64,000 bases of DNA. Source: DAOMFB01 sp963721385 (GTDB lineage: Bacteria; Acidobacteriota; Thermoanaerobaculia; UBA5066). A program made the position numbers and the translations under genes. The DNA is taken from NCBI GenBank assembly GCA_963721385.1, contig CAVRJB010000005.1, positions 124,001-188,000 on the forward strand. Reading direction: 5' to 3'. Under the pieces are notes generated by a model. That model saw only the letters and a program-made list of their open reading frames with translations. It was not told where the DNA came from and did not search any database. Shown here piece after piece: positions 16,023-23,803 of this stretch (position 1 is its first letter; every line of letters starts with the position of its first letter).

Positions 16023-16874
16023 ATGCAGAATGCGGGCGTGAGACTTCGTCGCCTCCGGCTTCCGAACGGGATCCACGTCGCCGGGCTGGACCTCGGCCCG
16101 CTGCAGCCGGCGGCCGGGCGGGCCGCGCCGCTTCTCGTCCTCCTCCACGGCGTCGGCGCCGACAAGGGGCAGTGGGCGCTGACGGCGCCGCTCCTCGCGC
16201 GCCGGCGGCGCGTCTTCGCTCCCGACCTCCTCGGGCACGGCGCCTCCGACAAGCCGGCCGGACCCGGAGTCGACTACCGGATCCGCCTCCTCGCGGACGT
16301 CGTCTTCGAAGCCCTGGAGCGACTCCCGGACGCGCCCCACCGGATCGACCTCCTCGGTCACTCCCTCGGCGGAGCGGTCGCGCTCGACCTGGTCCGGCGC
16401 CACCCCCGCCTCGTGAGGCGCCTCGTCCTCGTCGATTCGGCTGGCCTCCCGCCGAAGGAGGCGATCGACCTTCTCGCCGCCTCGCTTCCGTTCGCGCCGC
16501 GCGGATTCGACGACTCGCGCCGCCTTCTCGCGACGAGTGTGAACTCGAGATGGCTCGGCCACCCGCTCGTCGCGCTCGCGGCGTCCGCCTACAAGGGGCG
16601 GCGCCGGAACCGCCCGCAGCTCCTGAAGCTTCTCGCGGCGATCGCGGCGGGAGAGGACGCGCTGTCGGCGCGCGATCTCGGGCGGATCCCGCACCCCACG
16701 CTCGTCCTCTGGGGCGACCAGGACCGGATCTTCCCGGTCGCGACCGGCCGACGGCTCGCCGCGGCCCTTCCCGCCGCGCACCTGGAAATCCTGCCGCGGT
16801 GCGGGCACGTGCCGCCCACCGAGCGCCCGCTCGCGTTCGTGCGCCGCGTCGCCGCCTTCCTCGACGAAGCGTGA
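16023..16874 (+). CDS. Alpha/beta hydrolase fold protein
   Basis: A 283-residue cytoplasmic-looking hydrolase. The HGVGADKGQW segment is the oxyanion strand-loop. The nucleophile elbow is GHSLGGAV (around residue 118), the acid lies in LWGDQDRIFP (around 236), and the catalytic histidine is in CGHVPPTE (around 262). The triad is complete and the spacing is typical of esterases, C-C hydrolases and haloperoxidase-like enzymes. The substrate cannot be read from sequence. ATG 16023 has no clear Shine-Dalgarno; GTG 16038 is an in-frame alternative. It is followed 23 bases later by the M61 peptidase gene on the same strand. Confidence 0.85.
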   Translation: MQNAGVRLRRLRLPNGIHVAGLDLGPLQPAAGRAAPLLVLLHGVGADKGQWALTAPLLARRRRVFAPDLLGHGASDKPAGPGVDYRIRLLADVVFEALERLPDAPHRIDLLGHSLGGAVALDLVRRHPRLVRRLVLVDSAGLPPKEAIDLLAASLPFAPRGFDDSRRLLATSVNSRWLGHPLVALAASAYKGRRRNRPQLLKLLAAIAAGEDALSARDLGRIPHPTLVLWGDQDRIFPVATGRRLAAALPAAHLEILPRCGHVPPTERPLAFVRRVAAFLDEA

Positions 16875-16885
16875 GGCCGATCCGC

Positions 16886-16891
16886 TAATCT
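16886..16891 (+). promoter_or_regulatory. -10 element for leaderless M61 peptidase mRNA
   Basis: TAATCT ends 6 bases before ATG 16898, and no Shine-Dalgarno lies between. Transcription would start at or next to the A of the start codon. Confidence 0.4.
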
Positions 16892-16897
16892 GGGCGC

Positions 16898-18703
16898 ATG
16901 GCCCGCCGCAAGCGCCTCCGCGCCGCCCCGCCCCCGCGCGTCACGTCCTTCACCGTCGCGATGCCCCGGCCCGAGACGCATCTCTTCGAGATCACGATGC
17001 GGATCGCGCCCTTCGAGTCGCCGGTCGACTGTTTCGACCTCGTCCTCCCGGTCTGGACGCCCGGCTCGTACATGGTGCGGGAGTTCTCCCGCCACCTCCG
17101 CGACCTCTCGGTGGAGGGCCCGTTCGGGACCCGTCTTTCCGTCCTGAAGGTCGAGAAGAACCGCTGGCGCGTCGGGTCGACGGACGACCCGTCGCCCGGC
17201 CCCTTCACGGTCCGCTACCGCGTCTTCGCGCACGAGCTGACGGTCCGGACCTCTCACCTCGACGCGACCCACGGCTACGGCAACGGCGCGAACCTCTTCC
17301 TCTACGTCGACGGCCGGAAGGAGGAGCCGCACCGCGTCGCCTTCGACCTGCCCGGCGGGTGGAAGGCCACGATGCCGTTGCCGCGCCGGGAAGGAGCGTT
17401 CCGGGCGGCCGACTACGACGAGCTCGTCGACTCGCCGTTCGAGTGTGGCACGCACCGGACCTGGGAGTTCCGGGTGGCGGGCGTCCCCCACACCCTCGCC
17501 GTCTGGGGTGCCGGCAACGAGGAACCGCGCCGGCTGGTTCGCGACCTGACCGCGCTCGTGAAGGCCGCCGCGAGGATGTTCGGCGGACTCCCGTACGAGC
17601 GATACGTCTTCCTCGTTCACCTCGCGCCCGGCGCACGCGGGGGGCTCGAGCACCGCGCCTCGCAGTCGGTCGCGATGGACCCGTTCACGTTCGCGCCGGA
17701 GTCGGCGTACCGCGACGCCCTCCGGCTCTTCGCACACGAGCTCTTCCATGCCTGGAACGTGAAGCGGATCCGGCCCCGCCCGCTCGGCCCGTTCGACTAC
17801 ACGAAAGAGGCCTACACGCGGGACCTCTGGGCGATGGAGGGGATCACCTCGTATTACCAGGAGCTCCTTCTCTGCCGGGCGGGGCTCCAGGAGCCGAAGC
17901 ACCTGCTCGAAGAGATGGCGAAGGCTCTGAAAGGACATCGCGACACGCCGGGCACGGCCGTTCAGAGCGCCGAGCTCGCCTCCTTGGACGCCTGGATCCG
18001 GGCCTACCGTCCCGACGAGAACTCGCCGAACGTCTCCGAGAGCTACTACCGCCGCGGGATGCTGATCGGCTGGGCGCTCGACCTGACGATCCGGAAGGCG
18101 ACGCGGGGACGCCGGTCGCTCGACGACGTCCTCCGGCGCCTCTTCCGTCGGTGGGGAGCAAAGGGGCTCGCCTACCCGGACGGCGAGGTGGAGAGGACGG
18201 CGTCCGCGGTCGGCGGGCGGGACCTCCGGGGCTTCTTCGACCGGTACGTCCGGGGCGTCGGGTCGCCGGCATTCGAGCGCCTCCTCCCGGCGTTCGGCTG
18301 GACCCTCCGGGAAAAGCCCGAGAGAGATGCCGACGGCGAGACGCCGACGAAGGTCCGGACGGTGGCCGACTTCGGCTGGAAGACGAAGGCGGAGAGCGGG
18401 CGCCTCGTCGTCGCGGAGGCCTGGACCGGACGCGCGGCCTACGAGGCGGGGCTCTCGGCGGGCGACGAGCTCGTCGCCCTTGCGGGTGTGAAGGCGAGCG
18501 AGGACGAGCTCCAGCGGCTCGTCCGCGACGGCAAGTCGGGGACGCGGGTCGAGGTCGCCGTCTTCCGCAGGGGCCGCCTGTTGACGATCCCGCTCACGCT
18601 CGGCGCCCGGCGCGCCTTCGCTTACGAGATCGTCCTCGACGAGAACGCCGCGCGGGACGCGCGGCGTCTCGGACGCGGCTGGCTGGGACCGGCGCCGGGC
18701 TGA
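16898..18703 (+). CDS. M61 family metallopeptidase (glycyl aminopeptidase-like) with PDZ domain
   Basis: A 601-residue protein of the M61 family: an N-terminal beta-sandwich (WTPGSYMVREFSRHLRDL is the family hallmark), then a gluzincin catalytic domain with the zinc motif HELFHAWN around residue 284. The downstream glutamate ligand lies in AMEGITSYYQE. A C-terminal PDZ domain (about residues 490-570, including AYEAGLSAGDELVALAG) follows. The family removes N-terminal Gly/Ala residues; substrates here are unknown. No signal peptide is seen, only an Arg-rich N-terminus, so it is probably cytoplasmic. The start is ATG with no ribosome-binding site. Confidence 0.9.
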   Translation: MARRKRLRAAPPPRVTSFTVAMPRPETHLFEITMRIAPFESPVDCFDLVLPVWTPGSYMVREFSRHLRDLSVEGPFGTRLSVLKVEKNRWRVGSTDDPSPGPFTVRYRVFAHELTVRTSHLDATHGYGNGANLFLYVDGRKEEPHRVAFDLPGGWKATMPLPRREGAFRAADYDELVDSPFECGTHRTWEFRVAGVPHTLAVWGAGNEEPRRLVRDLTALVKAAARMFGGLPYERYVFLVHLAPGARGGLEHRASQSVAMDPFTFAPESAYRDALRLFAHELFHAWNVKRIRPRPLGPFDYTKEAYTRDLWAMEGITSYYQELLLCRAGLQEPKHLLEEMAKALKGHRDTPGTAVQSAELASLDAWIRAYRPDENSPNVSESYYRRGMLIGWALDLTIRKATRGRRSLDDVLRRLFRRWGAKGLAYPDGEVERTASAVGGRDLRGFFDRYVRGVGSPAFERLLPAFGWTLREKPERDADGETPTKVRTVADFGWKTKAESGRLVVAEAWTGRAAYEAGLSAGDELVALAGVKASEDELQRLVRDGKSGTRVEVAVFRRGRLLTIPLTLGARRAFAYEIVLDENAARDARRLGRGWLGPAPG

Positions 18704-18717
18704 CGCCGCCCGTCAGC
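18699..18717. terminator. Shared hairpin between convergent M61 and pilT genes
   Basis: A perfect 7-bp stem GCTGACG/CGTCAGC with loop CCGCC contains the stop codons of both convergent genes (TGA 18701-18703 plus; TGA 18715-18713 minus). No T-run is present on either side, so terminator activity is uncertain. Confidence 0.35.
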
Positions 18718-20170
18718 GCTTGAAGAAGCCCCCGGGGGGCGCCGGCGGGATCACTGCCGCGGCGCCGGAGCTGCCGACGAGGCGCTGGTTCAGCTCCTTG
18801 ATCCGCTCGTTGAGCTGCGAGACCTTCGCGGCCATCTCCTGGCGCATCCGCTCGTGCTCTTGCTTCATCCGGTGGACCTCGTCCTCGGCGTCGGCTCCCT
18901 GCTGGGCGCGCATCTGGATCTGCCGCTCGCGCTCCTGGATGTCGGCCTCGAGCTGCGCGATGAGCTCTTCCTTCTCGGTGACCCGCTGCTTCCACTTGTC
19001 TTCCTGCTCCTCGTAGAGCTTTTTGATGTCGAGGAGCTCCGTGATGGCGGAGAAGTCGTTCGGTGTGGGCGCCATGATGCCTCCTCGGAACCGCTCTTCG
19101 ATCTTGGGGAAGAGCTTGCGGAGCTTGAGGGAAAGGTCTTCGGGGTCGGCCGTCAGCTTCATCGCCGCCTCGAGATCGGTCACCCCGTTCACGAGGAGGG
19201 CGATGAGCGACTGGTTCATCGACTGCATCCGGTAGTAGGAGACGGAGCTCTCGACCTCCTCGAGGATCTCCTTCGTCTCGCCCGTTTCGATGCACTTCGC
19301 GATCTTCGGCGAGTTGATCAGGATCTCGACGACGGGCACGAGACCTCTGCCGTCGGTCCTCTCGATGAGCTGCATCGAGCAGATGCCGCGGAGGACGAGG
19401 GCCAGCTGGCGGCGGACCTGGTTCGACTGAGACGAGGGGCAGGAGTCCATGATCCGGTCGATCGTCTGCGCCGCGTTGTTCGTGTGCAGCGTCGAGAAGA
19501 CGAGGTGGCCGGTCTCGGCGGCCGTGATGGCGGTCGCCATCGTCTCCCAGTCCCGCATCTCGCCGACCATGATCACGTCGGGGTCCTGGCGCATCACGTT
19601 CCGGAGCGCCTCTCCGAAGGAGATCGTGTCGGTTCCCATCTCGCGCTGCGAGACGGAGGCCATGTTGTCCTGGAAGAGGTACTCGATCGGGTCCTCGATC
19701 GTGACGATGTGGACGGGGTGGCGCTCGGTGATGAGCCGGACGAGAGAGGCGAGCGTCGTCGACTTGCCCGATCCCGTGGGGCCGGTCACGAGGACGAGGC
19801 CGGCGGGGAGGTCCGCGAGGGAGCCGAGGGCGTCGGGGAGGTTCAGGTCGCCCAACGCCGGGATGTTGAACGGGATCCGCCGGAAGACCGCGGTCCACGT
19901 CCCCCGCTGCAAGTAGATGTTGCCCCGGAAACGCGCGACGCCGGTGATTCCGTAGCCGATGTCGACCGCGTAGTTCTGCTGCAGCTTGTCGCGCTGGTAA
20001 GGCGTCAGGATCGGGAGGACCATGTCCTCGATCTCCTTCGGAGACAGCGGGTCCGTCTTCAGGGGGACGAGGCGGCCGCTGATCCTGAGGAGCGGAGGCC
20101 GGCCCGGCTTCAGATGCAGGTCCGAGGCCTCCTTCTTCGTGACAAATTTCAAGAGCTCGATGAGGTCCAT
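18713..20170 (-). CDS. pilT: PilT-type twitching-motility ATPase with long C-terminal coiled coil
   Basis: A 485-residue type IV pilus retraction motor homologue at the inner membrane base. The N-terminal PAS-like part (KKEASDLHLKPGRPPLLRI) is followed by Walker A GPTGSGKSTT, an Asp box VTIEDPIEYL, Walker B DVIMVGEMRD and a His box AETGHLVFSTLHTN. Standard PilT ends near residue 345-370. This one adds over 100 residues of charged heptad-rich coiled coil (about 375-465: KQRVTEKEELIAQLEADIQE and following) and a Pro/Gly tail. ATG 20170 has AGGA 7 bases upstream. No other pilus gene is adjacent. Confidence 0.9.
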   Translation of the reverse strand: MDLIELLKFVTKKEASDLHLKPGRPPLLRISGRLVPLKTDPLSPKEIEDMVLPILTPYQRDKLQQNYAVDIGYGITGVARFRGNIYLQRGTWTAVFRRIPFNIPALGDLNLPDALGSLADLPAGLVLVTGPTGSGKSTTLASLVRLITERHPVHIVTIEDPIEYLFQDNMASVSQREMGTDTISFGEALRNVMRQDPDVIMVGEMRDWETMATAITAAETGHLVFSTLHTNNAAQTIDRIMDSCPSSQSNQVRRQLALVLRGICSMQLIERTDGRGLVPVVEILINSPKIAKCIETGETKEILEEVESSVSYYRMQSMNQSLIALLVNGVTDLEAAMKLTADPEDLSLKLRKLFPKIEERFRGGIMAPTPNDFSAITELLDIKKLYEEQEDKWKQRVTEKEELIAQLEADIQERERQIQMRAQQGADAEDEVHRMKQEHERMRQEMAAKVSQLNERIKELNQRLVGSSGAAAVIPPAPPGGFFKR

Positions 20171-20215
20171 CCCGTTTTCCTGTGTCTTCGACGGTAGCAC
20201 CCGCCTCGCGTCGAA

Positions 20216-21511
20216 TCAACGCGGCGCGCGGTGCCGGGGCGTCCGCCCGCGGCCCGCGAGGAGGCGGAGCGCGCCCGTCCGGGACCGGACCTCTCCCGCC
20301 GCGACGGCGAGGTCGAGCGCCTCGAGAGCGCGCCCCAGCTCCGGCCCGGAGGAGACCGTCAGCAGGGACGCGACCTCGTGGACATCAATCGGTCGCTTCG
20401 GCCGGAGAAGACGCGCCATGCGCCTTCGATCGCGCATGAGGGTGCGTACGGCCGATGCCAGCCGTCGCGACCGTGCGTCGGTGAAGGCGGAGAGGAAGAG
20501 AACGGATTCTTCGAAGAAGGGAGAAACGGCCCGGATGACCTGGACGATCTCCCGCCGCGTGGGCGCTTTCGACGGGCGACGGGCGCCGACCGCCCGGGAC
20601 AGCGTGAAGAGCTTTTTCGCGAGCTGCCGCTCCTGTCGCGTCGTTTTCCACTTTCGAAGGATCTCTTCGGCTCTCTTCGCACCCAGCGGCAGGAGAAGCA
20701 GTGCCCGTGCGACGCGTGGGTCTCGCGAGTCGAGGCGGGAGACGAAGGAGAGACCGCGGCGGCGCGTTCGCGCCGCCGTGCCTCGAAGGAGATGGCCGAG
20801 CGCGCCCACCTTCTCGAGAAAGCGCAGCGCACGGTCGCGGTCCTTCGGCGGCGCCGCAAGGAGCTTGTTCATCTCGACGAGCCGCCGCTCTTCCGCTGCC
20901 ATTCGAAGGAACCTCCCGGCGGCCTTGAACTCGGGCAGCGCCCGGCTCGCCACCCGAAATCCGGGCAGCTCCGCGAGAAACCTCGCGGCGCGGAGGACGC
21001 GGAGCGGATCCTCGCAAAGGACGCCGGGCCGGGGGAGGGCGAGCCGCCCGGCCCGAAGGTCGGCGAGCGCCCCCGCCGGCGCGGCGAAGGCCCCGGTTCC
21101 GAGGTCGAACGCCATGGCGTTGACCGTGAAATCGCGCCTGAGAAGATCTTCGTCAAACGAGCCGGCGATCTCGAAGACGTCCACCTCGCTTCCGGCGAGC
21201 GGAAGGCGGAGAACCCGCTTCCCGGGCGGTCCGACGGCGATCGCCCGTGTTCCGAGCCGCACCGCGAGCGCCCCGGCGAACGCCCCGGCCGCCGCGGCCG
21301 GCGCCGACACGTCGAGATCGCGACCGTGCCGCGCCCGAGCTCCGGCGGCTTCGAGGAGAGCGTCTCGAACCGCTCCCCCCACGAGACGCGCGGGAACGGC
21401 GCTCCTCCGGGCCACGTCGGCGGCCGCGCGGACCTCGGTCCGGGCGAAGAGCCGACGCCGCCCCGCCTCGACGAGGGCGGCGTCGCTCAGGCGACGGCGC
21501 CGGGGGGCCAC
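20216..21511 (-). CDS. CCA tRNA nucleotidyltransferase / poly(A) polymerase family protein
   Basis: A class-II nucleotidyltransferase of 431 residues: LVGGAVRDALL and DLDVSAPAA (metal-binding Asp pair), RRDFTVNAMAFDL, and EDPLRVLRAARF (RNA-binding neck). A helical HD-less C-terminal region follows. The family adds CCA to tRNAs or poly(A) tails to RNA, and sequence alone does not separate them. Both tRNAs in this window already encode CCA, so the enzyme's role here would be repair or tailing. GTG 21511 overlaps the histidine kinase end by 25 bases, implying co-translation. It ends 46 bases before pilT starts, in the same direction. Confidence 0.85.
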   Translation of the reverse strand: MAPRRRRLSDAALVEAGRRRLFARTEVRAAADVARRSAVPARLVGGAVRDALLEAAGARARHGRDLDVSAPAAAAGAFAGALAVRLGTRAIAVGPPGKRVLRLPLAGSEVDVFEIAGSFDEDLLRRDFTVNAMAFDLGTGAFAAPAGALADLRAGRLALPRPGVLCEDPLRVLRAARFLAELPGFRVASRALPEFKAAGRFLRMAAEERRLVEMNKLLAAPPKDRDRALRFLEKVGALGHLLRGTAARTRRRGLSFVSRLDSRDPRVARALLLLPLGAKRAEEILRKWKTTRQERQLAKKLFTLSRAVGARRPSKAPTRREIVQVIRAVSPFFEESVLFLSAFTDARSRRLASAVRTLMRDRRRMARLLRPKRPIDVHEVASLLTVSSGPELGRALEALDLAVAAGEVRSRTGALRLLAGRGRTPRHRAPR

Positions 21512-23466
21512 GTCAGCAACTTCACGTTTGGCCCATCGGGCGCGGCTTCGGCCGTGAGCAGGGCCCCCATCCCTTCCGCGAGGCGGCGGGCGACCGCGAG
21601 CCCGAACTCGGCGCTTCCGCGGGAGATCCCGACGTCCTCGAAGAGCCGCGCGGCCCGCTCGGCGGAAAGCCCGGGCCCCCAGTCGAGGACCCGAATCACG
21701 GGGCGGCCCTCCTCGACGGAGGCGAGGACTTTTGCGAACGGCTGGCTCTTCGGCGAGACGCGGACGGCGTGCTCGACGAGGTTGTAGAGGAGGCGCTCCA
21801 GCCGCTCCCGGTCGGCGCGGACATGGGGCAGGTCGCCGGCGAAGTCGATCATCAGCGCGCAGCCGCGCCGCGACGCCTGCGCGCCGAGCTCCGGCTGGAT
21901 CGCCATCAGCACCTCGGCGAGGTCGACGTCGGTGAGCTGGAGCGGGGAGCGCGGCCGGCCCCCCGCTGCGGCGTCGAGGACGTCGGCGATCAGGCGCTCG
22001 AGGCGGTGGAGACTCTCCGAGGCGTTCCGGAGGAGCCCGGCCGGGCGCTCCGGAAGCTCGGCGGCGAGGTCGGTCAGGACGACCTCGAGGTGGCTCTGGA
22101 CGATTGCGAGCGGCGTCCTGAGCTCGTGCGCCGCCGCGGTCCAGAAACGCGCCCGCTGCGTGTCGGCCTCCCGCGCGGCGTCCTCAATCTCGCGGAGGCG
22201 CCGGGCCGTCTCCGCAAGGTCCTTCTCGAGGACGACTTCGCGCGCCCGGCGGGCCCGGTCGGGCCGGCGGTCGCGGATGGTGAGCGCGGACCAGCCGCTC
22301 TGGCCGTAGGTCTCGTCGGACGCGGGAAGCGTCAGAACCTCGACCGGGATCGTCTCGCCGCTCGCGGTCACGAGGCGGGCGCGCTCCACCTTCACGTCGG
22401 AGCCGGGCGGCGCCGAGATCGGCCCGAAGTCGTCCTCCGGCGGGCGGGGCCGGAGGAGGGAGCGGACCTTGAGGCCCGCGAGCTCGGTCTCGAGCCGTCC
22501 CGTCAGCGCGAGGAAGGGCGGGTTCGCGAGGAGGATCTCGCCGGTGGCGGAGAGGAGCGCGGTCGGCTCAGGAACCCCGCGGAAGAGGAGGTCGACCGTC
22601 CGGAGCCGTTTTCGCTCGCCGCGCTCGCCGCCGCGGGTCGTCCGGGAGTCCCGGACCGCCTGAAGGAGGCGCGCGGCCGCGGCGACGAGTGCGACGTCCG
22701 AGAGGCCGAAGGGGACCGTGTCCCGGACCGCGTGCAGGAAGAGGACGCTTCCCTCGCCCGGCAGGCGCTGACAGAGAAGAGACCGGAGGGGCATCCCGGA
22801 GAGGTAGCGGCTCGCGTCGTCCATCAGGGGGTCGCGCTCGACCTCCTCGACGAGCACGCCGCCCGTCCGCGACGCCGCCGCGCGGAGCTCGGGGTACCTC
22901 ACGATCTCGACCTGCCGGCCGAGGACTGCCGCGCCGAGGCTCGAGCCGACCACCGTGGCCGAAGAGTCGCCCGGCTTCCACCGGAAGAGGCTGACACGCG
23001 AGGCGTCGAGTGAGTGCGCCAGCATCCGGAGGGCCCGCTCCGTCAGGTCGTCGGCGCGCGCGAAGAGGTCTTCCCACTGCGAGAGGAGCGAGACGAGCTG
23101 CGCGCGGGTCAGGAGGAGCGCCGACGCGGCGTCGCCGGCGCCCGCCGCGAGCGAGGCCGCGGCCTTTCGCCAGCCGCTGGCGGGCACGACCTCGAGCGCC
23201 GGGGAGCGCGCGTGCGCGTCGTCGCCGGCGAGGACGAAGACCGGGGGCGGCGACGGGTCGTTCTCCAGCCGCGAGAGGATCGGAACAGCGTCCGCGGCCC
23301 CGGCCGGCGGGAGGACGAGAACGACGTCGGGCCGCTCCGATGAGAGAAGCGCCACCGCGTCCTCGAGGCTCGCGGCGACGAGGACTTCGGCGCCGGCTTC
23401 CGCGAGCGCCTCCCGGATGCCGTCGGGCACGAGGCCGGACGGCGCGTAGAGGAGAAACGGCCGCAT
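21487..23466 (-). CDS. Soluble sensor histidine kinase (pseudo-receiver, GAF, PAS, HisKA, HATPase)
   Basis: The 659-residue protein starts with a receiver-like fold (MRPFLLYAPSGL, then VVLVLPP), which lacks an obvious phospho-acceptor pattern. A GAF-like region (about 150-310), a PAS domain (about 335-450), a HisKA box with AHELRTPLAIVQ (around 482) and a HATPase domain follow. The N-box reads ERLLYNLVEHAV, with His replacing the usual second Asn; the G1 box is WGPGLS and the G2 region is EFGLAVARRL. No transmembrane helix is visible, so it senses in the cytoplasm. No response regulator is adjacent. It is divergent from gatC. Confidence 0.8.
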   Translation of the reverse strand: MRPFLLYAPSGLVPDGIREALAEAGAEVLVAASLEDAVALLSSERPDVVLVLPPAGAADAVPILSRLENDPSPPPVFVLAGDDAHARSPALEVVPASGWRKAAASLAAGAGDAASALLLTRAQLVSLLSQWEDLFARADDLTERALRMLAHSLDASRVSLFRWKPGDSSATVVGSSLGAAVLGRQVEIVRYPELRAAASRTGGVLVEEVERDPLMDDASRYLSGMPLRSLLCQRLPGEGSVLFLHAVRDTVPFGLSDVALVAAAARLLQAVRDSRTTRGGERGERKRLRTVDLLFRGVPEPTALLSATGEILLANPPFLALTGRLETELAGLKVRSLLRPRPPEDDFGPISAPPGSDVKVERARLVTASGETIPVEVLTLPASDETYGQSGWSALTIRDRRPDRARRAREVVLEKDLAETARRLREIEDAAREADTQRARFWTAAAHELRTPLAIVQSHLEVVLTDLAAELPERPAGLLRNASESLHRLERLIADVLDAAAGGRPRSPLQLTDVDLAEVLMAIQPELGAQASRRGCALMIDFAGDLPHVRADRERLERLLYNLVEHAVRVSPKSQPFAKVLASVEEGRPVIRVLDWGPGLSAERAARLFEDVGISRGSAEFGLAVARRLAEGMGALLTAEAAPDGPNVKLLTWPPGAVA

Positions 23467-23502
23467 CCGCTTCTTGTCGAGAAACGGTAACACACCGACC
23501 GC

Positions 23503-23508
23503 TATAAT
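23503..23508 (+). promoter_or_regulatory. Consensus -10 for leaderless gatCA transcript
   Basis: A perfect TATAAT ends 6 bases before GTG 23515. There is no Shine-Dalgarno, and the expected transcript start coincides with the start codon. The best upstream -35 candidate (TTGTCG, 23474-23479) is too far away, so the -10 appears to dominate. Confidence 0.55.
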
Positions 23509-23514
23509 TTTTCG

Positions 23515-23802
23515 GTGAAGATCGACCGGGAGCTCGTGTCGAAGGTGGCCCACCTCGCCGCCCTCGAGCTCCTGCCCGCCGAGGCCGAGGCGCTGGCGGG
23601 GCAGCTGACGCGGATCGTCGAGCACTTCGAGGCGCTGCGCGAGATCCCCGACGCGCTCCTTCGGGAGACGGACGATGCCCCGCCCTCGCCCCTCCGGGCC
23701 GACGCGCCGCGGGACGGCTCACCCGGACCGCTCGTCGGGGCGAACGCCCCGGAGTTCGCGCACGGCCACTTCGTCGTGCCGCGCGTCGTGTCGAGGGGCT
23801 GA
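23515..23802 (+). CDS. gatC: Aspartyl/glutamyl-tRNA amidotransferase subunit C
   Basis: The 95-residue GatC subunit stabilises GatA and GatB in the complex that converts Glu-tRNA(Gln) or Asp-tRNA(Asn) to the correct aminoacyl-tRNA. Recognised from VSKVAHLAALELLPAEAEAL, QLTRIVEHFEALREI, and LRADAPRDGSPGP followed by the FVVPRVV C-terminus. It starts at GTG 23515, directly at the predicted transcript start. Only 1 base separates it from gatA. gatB is not in the window. Confidence 0.92.
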   Translation: MKIDRELVSKVAHLAALELLPAEAEALAGQLTRIVEHFEALREIPDALLRETDDAPPSPLRADAPRDGSPGPLVGANAPEFAHGHFVVPRVVSRG

Positions 23803-23803
23803 C

